Of a DNA stretch of 64,000 bases, positions 41,159 through 50,471 are shown one piece after another. Source of the stretch: Tepidisphaeraceae bacterium (lineage in GTDB: Bacteria; Planctomycetota; Phycisphaerae; Tepidisphaerales; Tepidisphaeraceae); contig DASYHQ010000026.1 in assembly GCA_035998445.1 (NCBI GenBank), forward strand, positions 62,001-126,000, read 5' to 3'. Under the pieces are notes generated by a model. That model was not told where the DNA came from. It saw only the letters and a program-made list of their open reading frames with translations, and did no database searches. Position numbers and translations under genes: made by a program. Position 1 is the first letter of the stretch; each line of letters begins with the position of its first letter.

Positions 41159-42238
41159 ATGTCCCACGACCTCCTCACCCAAGTCTGCTCCCTACCCACC
41201 GCGCCCTTCGTCGAGTCGCAGGTCGTAGCGTTCGTCGAACGGTTCGTGAAGGCGCATCGGTCGATGTCGCTGCAGCGCGATCGCTTCGGCAACCTGCTGA
41301 TCTCGTTGCCCGGCCGCTCGCGCGGGCCGCGGTGGGTGTTTACGGCCCACATGGATCACCCGGGGTTCGTCGCTGAGCGAATGATCGACAACCGCTCGCT
41401 GCATGCTCGCTTTCATGGTGGCGTGCTGAGCACGTACGTGCGCGGCTCGCGGGTGCGGTTTTTCAGTGGCAGCGATGAGATTCGCGGCACCGTGACCGAC
41501 GTCGTTGACGGCGACCGTGGCTACCCCGCCACCGCGACCGTACGCGTTGCCCAAGCGGTAATGGCGGGCTCCGTAGGCATGTTCGACGTGGGCGAGGGCC
41601 GCATCCGTGGCAAGCGATTCCACAGCCGCGTTTGCGATGATCTGGCCGGCGCCGCGGCGGCGCTGGCCATGCTGGATCAGCTGAGCCGTAAGCGGCCTAA
41701 GTCGCCGGTGGCGGTCCTGCTGACGCGGGCGGAGGAAGAAGGCTTCATCGGCGCCATCGCAGCCTCCACCGATTCCAAACTGCTGCGCAAGACCGACCGC
41801 CTGATCGCCATCGAGTGCTCCGCCGCCCAGCCATACGCGCCGATCGGCGGTGGCTGCATCGTGCGCATCGGCGACCGCACGAGCGTCTTCAACTCGGCCA
41901 TCAGCTACTTCATTACCCAACAGGCCGAAGCGCTCGCGAAGGCCGACAGAACCTTCAAGCACCAGCGCGCCCTGATGCCCGGCGGCACCTGCGAGGCCAC
42001 CGTCTACGACGTCTACGGCTACACCGCCGGCTCGATCTGCGTGCCGCTGGGCAACTACCACAACATGGATAAGGCCAAGGGCAAGATCGCGGCCGAGTTC
42101 ATTGATGTGAATGACTGGGACAGCATGGTCAAGCTGTTCATTGCGATCGCCCGGAACGGGCACACGTTCTCGCCGGATCACGCGATGCTCAAGCAACGGC
42201 TTGAGGCGCGGTTTGAGAAGTTCAAGAATTACTTTTAG
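41159..42238 (+). CDS. M42-like metallopeptidase
   Basis: A 359-residue di-zinc aminopeptidase-like protein of the M42/M20 superfamily. Metal and catalytic residues in order: H-x-D in FTAHMDHPGF, D in VCDDLAGAAA, E-E in LTRAEEEGFIGA, and E in IAIECSAAQ. A final H lies in PLGNYHNMDK. A PDZ-like insertion (about 90-150) carries GTVTDVVDGDRGYPATATV. It should trim peptides in the cytoplasm. No signal peptide. There is no ribosome site; TAATTA lies eight bases before ATG 41159. Convergent with the alpha/beta hydrolase gene. Confidence 0.85.
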   Translation: MSHDLLTQVCSLPTAPFVESQVVAFVERFVKAHRSMSLQRDRFGNLLISLPGRSRGPRWVFTAHMDHPGFVAERMIDNRSLHARFHGGVLSTYVRGSRVRFFSGSDEIRGTVTDVVDGDRGYPATATVRVAQAVMAGSVGMFDVGEGRIRGKRFHSRVCDDLAGAAAALAMLDQLSRKRPKSPVAVLLTRAEEEGFIGAIAASTDSKLLRKTDRLIAIECSAAQPYAPIGGGCIVRIGDRTSVFNSAISYFITQQAEALAKADRTFKHQRALMPGGTCEATVYDVYGYTAGSICVPLGNYHNMDKAKGKIAAEFIDVNDWDSMVKLFIAIARNGHTFSPDHAMLKQRLEARFEKFKNYF

Positions 42239-42283
42239 CCGTGGCCGTCAAAGCCTCGAGCGTACTTGTCGTGGCGACAGCCC

Positions 42284-43513
42284 TTATAGAATCCGCCTCG
42301 CGTTATCGAAGAAATCGATCACGGCCTGGGCTGCGCCGGCGTCGTCGGCGATGCTGTTGTGGGAGCCGCGTTGGATCCAGTGGAACTGCTTGGGCTGCAG
42401 GGCTTGCAGGTAGAGGCTTTGGCCGTGCTCGAAGCGGATGATCTCGTCGTCGGTGCCGTGGATGACCAGCAGTGGCCTGGGCCACAGTTGCTGCGCAAGC
42501 TCGGCCGGCGCGAAGTCGGTGAGGTCGCGGCCGGTATGCAGCGATGCGATCGGCACGCCGATGTTGCGCAACAGCCAGTTTAGCGGCGTGGGGAACGTGT
42601 CGTACATCACGCTGTCGGCGAGCTTGCCGAGGTCGTCGAACGTGCCGTAAACCGCGACGGCGTCGATGTGCTGCCCCTCGACCGAATCGTCGGCCGCCGC
42701 GGCGACAATGGCGGCGGCGCCCATGCTGGCACCAAGGCCGAAGATCTGCATCGACCGCTCTGGCTGGGCCGCCATCAGCCACTGCACCGCGCCCAGCACA
42801 TCGTGGCGTTCGCGGTCGCCGAAGGTCGACATCTGCCCACCGCTCTCACCGTGGGCGCGCAAATCGATCGCCAGCACGTTGTAACCCGCTGCGATTGGGC
42901 CGCGCGCCAGCAACAGGTGGTTGGACTTGTTGGCGCCCAATCCGTGGGCGACAAGCACTGTGGATGCCGCGCGATCGTTGTCGGCCGTTGATGGGATCCA
43001 CCACCCCACGATCGGCGTGCCGTCCGTCGCCTCGAACATCACCCGGCGGTACTCGACGCCCATCTGAACTGTGGGGCTGTCGAGCGGCGTCACCTTCGGG
43101 CGGTAGACCATCAAAGTCGACATGACGTACGGCAACCCGATCGCCGCCAGCAGCAACACGCGCCCCATCGAGAACACGACGGCTAACAGGTAGGCGCTCA
43201 CCATCGATCGCGGGCGAACGCTTCGCGAAAGCCGCGACAGCACGCCGTTGAAGCCGCGCAGGATCAGCAGCGCGCCCATGGCGAAGTAGGCGGTCAGCAG
43301 CATCTGCGAGATCGGCGCACGGGCGGTCGCCGCGTGCGCGAAGGCGAGCGTCAAACCGATGCCGATCAACAGCCCCCACAGCACCACGCCCCCCATCGAC
43401 CAGAGCGGCTTTCGACTACCGGTAAGCCACGTCTCGAAACATCGCCAGGCCAAGGCAAGGATGGGCAGCACTACGTACAGCCCGGTCAGCAGAAGACTGG
43501 CGACATAAAGCAT
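42284..43513 (-). CDS. Alpha/beta hydrolase with N-terminal membrane domain
   Basis: A 409-residue protein. Four hydrophobic helices (within about 1-135) precede an alpha/beta-hydrolase domain (about 160-405) with the nucleophile elbow GLGASMGAA, an acid in IHGTDDEII and a catalytic H in RGSHNSIAD. The oxyanion side is VAHGLGANKSNH. It is probably an inner-membrane-anchored esterase or peptidase of the YqkD/BAAT-like type, substrate unknown. ATG 43513 has AAAGG upstream; an earlier ATG at 43552 would add 13 residues. Confidence 0.8.
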   Translation of the reverse strand: MLYVASLLLTGLYVVLPILALAWRCFETWLTGSRKPLWSMGGVVLWGLLIGIGLTLAFAHAATARAPISQMLLTAYFAMGALLILRGFNGVLSRLSRSVRPRSMVSAYLLAVVFSMGRVLLLAAIGLPYVMSTLMVYRPKVTPLDSPTVQMGVEYRRVMFEATDGTPIVGWWIPSTADNDRAASTVLVAHGLGANKSNHLLLARGPIAAGYNVLAIDLRAHGESGGQMSTFGDRERHDVLGAVQWLMAAQPERSMQIFGLGASMGAAAIVAAAADDSVEGQHIDAVAVYGTFDDLGKLADSVMYDTFPTPLNWLLRNIGVPIASLHTGRDLTDFAPAELAQQLWPRPLLVIHGTDDEIIRFEHGQSLYLQALQPKQFHWIQRGSHNSIADDAGAAQAVIDFFDNARRIL

Positions 43514-43772
43514 ATCGGTCGGCACCTTTCCAATGCGCGGGCTGCACTTCATCTTAGCCGCACGGCCGAGGTCGCAACCACGGAACACATCGAGAATTTG
43601 AACAGCCGCCATTTTCAGACAAGGAATGGCTTGCCTGCCTCACCTGAACAGGTTAGAGTTTCGGCGTCGGGAGACCCCCGCGGAAGGTTCCCCCCCTCCT
43701 TTCGCACTCCCGATTTTTTTATGCGCTGATCTGGGCTGCGTCAGAAATCACTCTCCACGGCACCCCACCGAT

Positions 43773-44771
43773 TTACTGGGCCACCTTGCCGCGAACCAGC
43801 CGCAGGTACGTGTCGCGGAACAGGCCGTAGACGAGCACGTCGGACCGGTACGTCCTGCATTGGCCGATGATCGACGACTCGCCGTGCGGGCAGAATCGGC
43901 CCAAGCGCAGCAGGTCGGAATCGGGCTCGCCAAGCGGCAAGGCGCTCTTCTCGGGGCGCACCGTGAAGCCGACCTTCAGCCCCGCTTCCCTGCAAATCCG
44001 CACTACCTCCAGCGAATGTCCACCGTTTGGATAAGCGATGGAGATCGGCGTTTTTCCCGTCATCTCGGTCAGCATCGCCTGTGCGCCGGCAACCTGCTCG
44101 CGCACCTGGTCGGGCGGGTAGTTCGTTAGAATGCCGTGGTTGGCGGTGTGGTTGCCGATGTGCACGTACGGGTTGCTCGCGAAGTCGCGCAGTTCGCTCG
44201 GTGTGAACGGCCGATCTATATCGCTGCGCGGGCGGAAGGCGTCGGTGCCGAAGTGACGAGTCAGTTGGACCTCCATCGCCTCGGTCGTCATCGACTTCAT
44301 CGCCGCGCCCTCGCGGTAGATCTGCTGCGGCGACGCGCCACGCTGGCAGCGCTCGCGGTGCAGCACGTCCCACCAGAAGCACTTGTTGTCGCGCACGTGG
44401 TTGGCCGAGATGAAGAACGTCGCCGGCACGCGGAACTCGTTCAGGATCGGCAGCGCCAGTGCGTTGTTGAAGTAACCGTCATCGAACGTGATCAGCGCGT
44501 ACTTCCGGTCGGCCTTCAGGCCGTTCAGCACGTCCTGCGGGTCGATGAACGTGTAGCCGTGTTCCAGGTAGTACTCGATGAACTGCCGGAACTGCGCAAC
44601 GGTGGTGCGCTGCAGCGGGTCGACATGGTTCATCGCGATCTCGCGTTCGTCGCGGAACAGCGAGTGGAACAGGAACGACATGAGCGCCGGCCGCTCCGGG
44701 CGAACGCCGAGGTAGGCACGCGCGAAGACCGAGTCGGTGTTGCGGATGAGCGTTTGAGCGACGTTGATCAT
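43773..44771 (-). CDS. Polysaccharide deacetylase (NodB homology, CE4)
   Basis: A 332-residue deacetylase without an obvious signal peptide. Motif 1 TFDDGY (95-100), motif 2 HIGNHTANH and motif 3 AYPNGGH mark a CE4 metal-dependent active site that removes N-acetyl groups from polysaccharide. A central insertion (about 120-190) is rich in basic residues. Last gene of the EPS operon; its ATG overlaps the stop of the preceding glycosyltransferase (ATGA), so translation is coupled. It likely deacetylates the product before export or processing. Confidence 0.88.
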   Translation of the reverse strand: MINVAQTLIRNTDSVFARAYLGVRPERPALMSFLFHSLFRDEREIAMNHVDPLQRTTVAQFRQFIEYYLEHGYTFIDPQDVLNGLKADRKYALITFDDGYFNNALALPILNEFRVPATFFISANHVRDNKCFWWDVLHRERCQRGASPQQIYREGAAMKSMTTEAMEVQLTRHFGTDAFRPRSDIDRPFTPSELRDFASNPYVHIGNHTANHGILTNYPPDQVREQVAGAQAMLTEMTGKTPISIAYPNGGHSLEVVRICREAGLKVGFTVRPEKSALPLGEPDSDLLRLGRFCPHGESSIIGQCRTYRSDVLVYGLFRDTYLRLVRGKVAQ

Positions 44772-46060
44772 GCGGTCTGCTTTCGTCGTGGCACGTCGAT
44801 CTTCATCTCCGGCGCCGCCGCCGCCACCGGCACGGGCGCCTTGGGTTGTTGCACACGCGCAGCGCTGCGGCGAGCGTCTCCCACCACGTCGTGGAACGCG
44901 CCGAGCGTGTCGTTGACCATCGCGTCGGTCGTGAACCGCGCCGCCATACGGCGCGACTCTCGCCCGCTGCGCGCCAGCGAAGCCGGATTGGCGGCCAGTT
45001 CGGTTAACGCTGCGGCGAAGCCGTCGACATCGCCCGCTTCGACCATGGCGCCGTTACGGCCGGGCTCAATGAGGATCTCAACCCCTGCCGAGCGCGTCGC
45101 GACGATGGGGTGGCCCGCCGCCATCGCTTCGATGATCACGTAGGGCAGGCCCTCCTTGCGGCTGGACAGGGCAAAGATGTCGAACGCCGCCAGCAGCTCG
45201 CGCGCATCGCGCTCACCGAGCCAGATGACCTTGTCGGTTACACCCAACTTGGCCGCCAGTTCGCGCAGTGATGCATCCAACGGCCCGGCCCCCACCATCG
45301 CCAGCCGCGATTGCGGCACCTGTCGCACGGTGGCAGCGAACGCCTTCAGCAGCACGTCCGGCGCCTTCTGTTCGACCAGCCGACCGACGAAGCCGATCAC
45401 GACCGCGTCGGACGCCACGCCCAGCGCCTGCCTGGCCGCTGTGCGATCGGTTAGCTTCATCGGGCCGATGCCGTTGGGCACGGTGATGACGCGCGACTGG
45501 CCCAGGCCAATGCGAATGGCCGCCCGGGCCTCCTCCGGCGATACCGCGACGATGAGCGATGTGCCCCAGCTGAGGACGCGCTCGATCGCCTGGTAGAACG
45601 TGCGCTTCCACCACGCCAAGCCCGGGTCCATCATGATGAGGCCGTGCAGCGTGTAGACGACCTTCGCGCCGGTGCAGAAGCCAGCCAGCCGTGCCAGCGC
45701 GCCACCCTTGGAACTGTGACCATGCACGACGTCGAATGGCCCGTTCTGGCGCATGTACCGGCGTATCGCGCGCACGGCATGAAGATCACTAGGGTGAATG
45801 CCGGTGCGCATCGGCATCGCCACCGCACGCAGGTCGGGCAACTCGCCGAGCCGCTGCATGAACATGCGATCGGCGCGGGTGGGCGAGTAGACCATATGCA
45901 CCTCGCAGCCACGCGCGGTCAGGCCGTCGGCCAGGTCGCACACGTGCCGCCCGGTGCCGCCGCCGCTCGATTCGACGATCAGCAACACGCGCAGCGGCGC
46001 GGGCGTCGCAACTTCAATGCTCGCGGCCGACGTTTCACTCGTAAGACGATCGATGGGCAT
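44768..46060 (-). CDS. GT4-family glycosyltransferase
   Basis: A 430-residue retaining glycosyltransferase of the GT4/GT-B type. The N-terminal fold has VLLIVESSGGGTGRHVCDLADGL and VVHGHSSKGGALARLA. The donor-binding C-terminal fold has GFVGRLVEQKAPDVLLKA and the E-x7-E pattern in SSRKEGLPYVIIEAMAAGHPIVAT. It adds a sugar from a nucleotide donor on the cytoplasmic face. ATG 46060 has AGGAA. Its stop overlaps the start of the deacetylase gene. Low-complexity Pro/Ala tail. Confidence 0.88.
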   Translation of the reverse strand: MPIDRLTSETSAASIEVATPAPLRVLLIVESSGGGTGRHVCDLADGLTARGCEVHMVYSPTRADRMFMQRLGELPDLRAVAMPMRTGIHPSDLHAVRAIRRYMRQNGPFDVVHGHSSKGGALARLAGFCTGAKVVYTLHGLIMMDPGLAWWKRTFYQAIERVLSWGTSLIVAVSPEEARAAIRIGLGQSRVITVPNGIGPMKLTDRTAARQALGVASDAVVIGFVGRLVEQKAPDVLLKAFAATVRQVPQSRLAMVGAGPLDASLRELAAKLGVTDKVIWLGERDARELLAAFDIFALSSRKEGLPYVIIEAMAAGHPIVATRSAGVEILIEPGRNGAMVEAGDVDGFAAALTELAANPASLARSGRESRRMAARFTTDAMVNDTLGAFHDVVGDARRSAARVQQPKAPVPVAAAAPEMKIDVPRRKQTA

Positions 46061-46091
46061 GTGTCTGTTCCTATTCCTCGTCCACTTCCGC

Positions 46092-47336
46092 TCAAGCATT
46101 GCCCGTCAATGGCGCGGGGGCGCCACCGGCTGCGGTCGTTCGCCATTCCGAGACACTTGCGGGCTTCGGTGATGAGCCGCCGGTGGCCAACTTCAGATAA
46201 AGGTCCTCGTAGCGGCGGGTGACGGCGTCCAAGTCGAACAGTTCGCGCACCCGCTGGCGGCCCTGCTGACCGAGTTGTGCTCGGCCGGTGGCGCCCATCG
46301 CGATCATGTCGCCCCAGGCATCGGCCATCGCCTGGGGGTCGCGGCGCGGCACGATCCGGCCGAAGTCACCCACGATCAGCGACGCGTCACCGACGTCGGT
46401 CGACACGCACGGCACGCCGCACGACATCGCCTCGCCGAGCACCAGCGGGAAAGCCTCGCTGATCGACGACAGCACCGCCACGTCCATCGCCGCATGAACT
46501 CGCGCCACGTCGCGGCGCGGCCCAAGCAGCACGATTCGGTCCACGAGGCCGAGCGCGTCGATCTGTTCCATCAGTTCCGCGTTATCCCGATTCATGTTCG
46601 CGCCGTAGACGACAAACCGCGCGCTGGCATGCCGCTTCGCCAACAGGGCCGCGGCCTGAAGGAAGTTTCCGGGGTCCTTCATTGGGTCGTACCGCGCTGC
46701 CAGACCGAACACGACTTCGTCGTCACGCAGGCCCAGTTCCTGCCGAACGTTGCGCCGCGCATCGGCGTCGGGCCGGAACAGCGACGTGTCGAACCCGTTG
46801 GGGATGACGGTCAATTTCTCGGCCGCGAAGCCGCGCTCGGCGTAGTGGGTGCGGGAATAGTTGGAACAAAGCACGATCTGCGATGGCACGCGTCGCGATA
46901 GCTTTGCGCAGGCGGACACCGTGAGCAGCGTCGACCGCTTCGCCACGCCGCGCACGTGTTCGGAATGGTGCACGCCCCACACCACGTGGGCGTCGCACCC
47001 CATGCGCGACGCGATGCCACCGATAAGGTTCGAGTGGTCCATCCACGTCTGCACGACCGCCGGCCGCGCGGCCCGCAGGTGCCGGGCCAGCCGCCATACG
47101 CCGCGCGGGTCGGGCAGGCCGGGCTTCATGCCGATGACGGTGATCGGGATGCCCGCCTTGATGAGCGGGCCGGCGACCGTCATGTCGTCGATCAGCGCGA
47201 CGACCGACGGTTCGAATCGGTCGCGGTCGGTGCGCAGCACCAGGTTGCACAGCATCGCTTCAGCGCCGCCAAACTGGAAGCTGTTGATGACGTGCACGAT
47301 CCGGATCTTTGTCGCGTTGTGCTCGCGGCCGTTCAT
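46092..47336 (-). CDS. GT4-family glycosyltransferase
   Basis: A 414-residue GT-B glycosyltransferase. The N-terminal domain begins IVHVINSFQFGGAEAMLCNL, typical of EPS GT4 enzymes, and VVWGVHHSEH follows at about 120. The C-terminal domain has VIPNGFDTSLFRPD, GLAARYDPMKDPGNFLQAA and the donor-site SSISEAFPLVLGEAMSCGVPCV. Starts by an ATGA overlap with the ATP-grasp gene upstream. The acceptor is presumably the lipid-linked repeat unit. Confidence 0.9.
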   Translation of the reverse strand: MNGREHNATKIRIVHVINSFQFGGAEAMLCNLVLRTDRDRFEPSVVALIDDMTVAGPLIKAGIPITVIGMKPGLPDPRGVWRLARHLRAARPAVVQTWMDHSNLIGGIASRMGCDAHVVWGVHHSEHVRGVAKRSTLLTVSACAKLSRRVPSQIVLCSNYSRTHYAERGFAAEKLTVIPNGFDTSLFRPDADARRNVRQELGLRDDEVVFGLAARYDPMKDPGNFLQAAALLAKRHASARFVVYGANMNRDNAELMEQIDALGLVDRIVLLGPRRDVARVHAAMDVAVLSSISEAFPLVLGEAMSCGVPCVSTDVGDASLIVGDFGRIVPRRDPQAMADAWGDMIAMGATGRAQLGQQGRQRVRELFDLDAVTRRYEDLYLKLATGGSSPKPASVSEWRTTAAGGAPAPLTGNA

Positions 47337-48598
47337 ACGCTTTTCTCCAGAACGGCCACGTGCGGCCCATTGATCTCGACGCGCCGCAACGACCGGCCGA
47401 GCGACAGGAACAACTTCTTGACCGGCTTCATCGAGCGGACGACCGCCGGCATCGGGTCCGACCAGCTGAAGAACGCGAACGTCTGGCGGTACATGATGCT
47501 GAGCAGCCACGCGCCAAGCGTGATCTGGCCCAGTTCCCACAGTTCACCGAACGCCGCGAAGTCGCGGTACGGGTCCCAGAGGCGCATGCCGCGGGCGTAC
47601 GAGTCCATCGTCGGTAGCGGCTCACCGACGATGCGGTTGTAGACGAACAGCGCGATGCCGCAGCCGCTGGCCGACACCAGACAGTTAGACGCGGTGAAGC
47701 GCGCGTTGCACTCGATCACCTTGTATTCGCCATCACGTGGGTCGCGTTTGAACTCGATGTTGGCCAATCCGCGCAGGCCAGCCTGCTTGAAGAGGCGGTT
47801 GGAGTGATCGATGATCTCCGGCACCCAGTCGGTAATGTGATAGCACGCGGTGCCCATGCCGCTGGGGTACCGGCGGATGATGCGCTTCGTGAAGTCGAAC
47901 AGTGGCTTGCCGTCCTCGTCCAGGTACGTGTAGTAGCTGCACAGCTGGCTATCGGGGCCCGGCACCCATTCCATGATCAGCACGTCCAGCTTTGCCGCCG
48001 TGGACTTGTCGAACGTCTCCATGAGCTCGTCGAAATTTGCGACGATCACGTGCTTGCGCCCGAAGTGCGCCTCGAACAGGTGCGACAGGCGAGGCTTGAC
48101 CAGCACGGGAAACGCGAGCGACTCGCGCAGCTCCAGGATCTGCTCGCGCGTGGCGCTTTCCCAGAAGCGCGGCGTCGGCACGCCGGCGGCCTTGGCGTGG
48201 CGGTAGGTGGTGAACTTGTCCAGCATGTCCGCCTGCGCCGCCGGGTTGCACAGGTCAAGCTTGAAGCGCAGCGACAGTTCCTGGCGATAGCGCATCAGCA
48301 CCTGAATGCCGGTGTCGCTGCACGTTAGCAGGACCGCGCCGCGCAGATGATCGGCCTTCGGCGACAGCAGGAACTGGCCCCACGCGTCCTCGATCGGCCC
48401 TTTCACACGCACGTCGATCCAGCGGCAGTACCGCGAGTGGCGCACGACCGATTCGGCGCCGCAGATCGCGTACACCTTCACGCCGGCGCGGCCGAGATCG
48501 CGCGCCACCGATAGCGCGTTGGCCTCGCCCCCCAGCAGGATGACGGGCGGCCGCTTGCGAGCCACGCGCTCGCCGGTCGCCTCTGTTGTCGCAGTCAT
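47333..48598 (-). CDS. ATP-grasp ligase (COG3919-like)
   Basis: A 421-residue ATP-grasp protein. The N-terminal domain opens PVILLGGEANALSVARDLGRAGV and the central domain has FPVLVKPRLSHLF and IMEWVPGPDSQLCSYYTY. The metal-binding end is NIEFKRDPRDGEYKVIECNARF. Related proteins join a carboxylate to an amine using ATP; the D-aspartate ligase of enterococci is of this general type (family knowledge). In an EPS operon it may activate an amino acid or another carboxylate for attachment to the polysaccharide. C-terminal 100 residues are hydrophobic/basic and may touch the membrane. ATG 48598. Confidence 0.82.
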   Translation of the reverse strand: MTATTEATGERVARKRPPVILLGGEANALSVARDLGRAGVKVYAICGAESVVRHSRYCRWIDVRVKGPIEDAWGQFLLSPKADHLRGAVLLTCSDTGIQVLMRYRQELSLRFKLDLCNPAAQADMLDKFTTYRHAKAAGVPTPRFWESATREQILELRESLAFPVLVKPRLSHLFEAHFGRKHVIVANFDELMETFDKSTAAKLDVLIMEWVPGPDSQLCSYYTYLDEDGKPLFDFTKRIIRRYPSGMGTACYHITDWVPEIIDHSNRLFKQAGLRGLANIEFKRDPRDGEYKVIECNARFTASNCLVSASGCGIALFVYNRIVGEPLPTMDSYARGMRLWDPYRDFAAFGELWELGQITLGAWLLSIMYRQTFAFFSWSDPMPAVVRSMKPVKKLFLSLGRSLRRVEINGPHVAVLEKSV

Positions 48599-48600
48599 AT

Positions 48601-50463
48601 CTACGCTCCGTGAACAACCTCGGCGGCCGTTGCCGTCCGGCGCTTGCCTTGTTGTCGTACCACCGACGTTGCGAGCGACGGTGTCGCCGGTGCCGGTTCT
48701 TCTTGTGCATCGCTCGGCTCCACAGCCGGCACGCTGGATGGGATCGGGGTCGATAAACAGTTGTCCGCGTGCTGCGCCAACATAATGCTCCGCCGGCCCG
48801 TGTGACACGTTTGCGTGATCGACCGCTCGAGGATCATGCCGGGCACACGACAGACCGCCTCGGCAATACGGCCGCGGCTTGGCGAAACCACGATCACCGG
48901 CGCCCCGTTGGCGATGGTGACCGCGTGCCGCAACATATGTTCGATAAAGCTCGCCGGTCCACGGCGCGGCGACGTCGCGGTGCTGTAGAGGTCGAACAGG
49001 ACGACGCTGGTGGAAGGAACCGTTAGGCCTGGCATCACTTCCGCGAGCCCCTCGGGATCGGGCCCGTGCGCCAGCCACCCGCAGTGCAGCAGGCGTTGGC
49101 CGTCGATCACGCTGTACAGATGGTTGCCAGACTCGATACGCCGCAGCGCGCTCGACACGAACTGCCGCTGCGAGATGCCCAACTCGCTCAGGTCGCAGTC
49201 CAGCAACTGCTTCAGCGTATCGCGGCGGGCCAAGGGGTACTCATTCGGATTCGCCAGGGATGCCGGTGACCACCGGTATACGTTGGTGACCTGGCGCGAC
49301 GCGCTCCAGTCGGTGGCCCAGCGCGTCACGGCCTGGGCAGCCTTCAGCGGGCCCATCGAGCGCACCTCGCGCGAGGCGGCCTTGGCCTTGGCAGGCTGAA
49401 TGCCGACCTTCGTCAAACCGGATCGAATCGCGCCGTCCGCACGCAGCATGAAGGCAGCGCGTTGCCGAGCGGCGGAGGTGGGGAAGATCGAAACCTCGCG
49501 CACCTCGTCCCAGGCCGTTGCGAACCGCTCTTTGTACGCATCGCCGCCGGGCGTAAGGTCGAGCTGCCCGTAACCCTGCTTCATCAGCAGTTGCGCCAGC
49601 ATCAGCACGTGAATCTTGCCTGGCGAATGCGACCCAAGGGCGGCGTTGTGACAGATCAAGCTGACGATGCCGTCGCGCTTGCCCATCGCGTTCAGATGGG
49701 CCGACGCGACCTGATCGCCGACCTTCAACACGGTGACGTGCAGCAGGCCGGGCGTGCGCATCAGGCTCAGGTGAAACGGGCGCTTGCACGGATCGTGCTG
49801 AAACGGCGCCACGCCATCGATCGCCAGGCGGCGCAGGTCGTACGATTCGATGATCGTACCGAGCAGCCGTTCAAACTCGGCCGGATCCGTGATGTGCACG
49901 AGGGCAACGTTGCCGAACTTCTTCATCCGCCGAATGCGACTCTTGTTGCCCGACTTCTTCAGCGAGGCCTCGACCTCCTTGCCGTCGTCGAAGCGCATCA
50001 GGGGCCGGCGGTGCCACTTGGTGGTGACACGAGATTGAAGCGACGCATCATCAAGCCAAGCGGTGGGCGACGACGGCTGCATGTATCGCAGCGCAAGGCC
50101 GCTGGATGCCAGCAGTGGCTGCAGCGCCACCATCGCCAACCTCATGAACGTGTCGCCATGCTCGGGAGCGGAGACGCAGGATTGATACTCCGCCTGATGC
50201 GCGCCAGCCACCACCACTCGTCCACCGCGAATGGCCTTGCCCAAGGGCAACACGGCGAGCAGCGCGCCAGTATCGCTTCGGCCCAGCACCAACAGCGGCT
50301 CGTAATGCTCGCGATATGCGCCGTACCACGCGTCGGCGAAGCCGTGCGCCTGGCACGTGGTGGCCCACGGACACTGGTCCCACAGCTGGGCCCAGGCGCC
50401 GCGGAACGCCTCGTCGGCCATCAGCCGGTGCGCGTCGAAGTTGTGAACAATCTCGATCTTCAT
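48601..50463 (-). CDS. FemAB/GNAT-like EPS modification protein with two acyltransferase-like parts
   Basis: A 620-residue protein. Residues about 1-345 match the FemAB-like GNAT domain of EPS loci (GFADAWYGAYREHYEPLLVLG, KKSGNKSRIRRMKKFGNVAL, VASAHLNAMGKRDGIVSLI, YGQLDLTPGGDAYKERF). Residues about 395-570 look like a second GNAT-type fold (SALRRIESGNHLYSVIDGQRLLHCGWLAHG). The tail is Pro/Ala/Ser-rich. It probably transfers an acyl or aminoacyl group to the polysaccharide intermediate. ATG 50463 has AAGGG; only two bases separate its stop from the ATP-grasp gene downstream. Confidence 0.78.
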   Translation of the reverse strand: MKIEIVHNFDAHRLMADEAFRGAWAQLWDQCPWATTCQAHGFADAWYGAYREHYEPLLVLGRSDTGALLAVLPLGKAIRGGRVVVAGAHQAEYQSCVSAPEHGDTFMRLAMVALQPLLASSGLALRYMQPSSPTAWLDDASLQSRVTTKWHRRPLMRFDDGKEVEASLKKSGNKSRIRRMKKFGNVALVHITDPAEFERLLGTIIESYDLRRLAIDGVAPFQHDPCKRPFHLSLMRTPGLLHVTVLKVGDQVASAHLNAMGKRDGIVSLICHNAALGSHSPGKIHVLMLAQLLMKQGYGQLDLTPGGDAYKERFATAWDEVREVSIFPTSAARQRAAFMLRADGAIRSGLTKVGIQPAKAKAASREVRSMGPLKAAQAVTRWATDWSASRQVTNVYRWSPASLANPNEYPLARRDTLKQLLDCDLSELGISQRQFVSSALRRIESGNHLYSVIDGQRLLHCGWLAHGPDPEGLAEVMPGLTVPSTSVVLFDLYSTATSPRRGPASFIEHMLRHAVTIANGAPVIVVSPSRGRIAEAVCRVPGMILERSITQTCHTGRRSIMLAQHADNCLSTPIPSSVPAVEPSDAQEEPAPATPSLATSVVRQQGKRRTATAAEVVHGA

Positions 50464-50471
50464 GTGTGCCC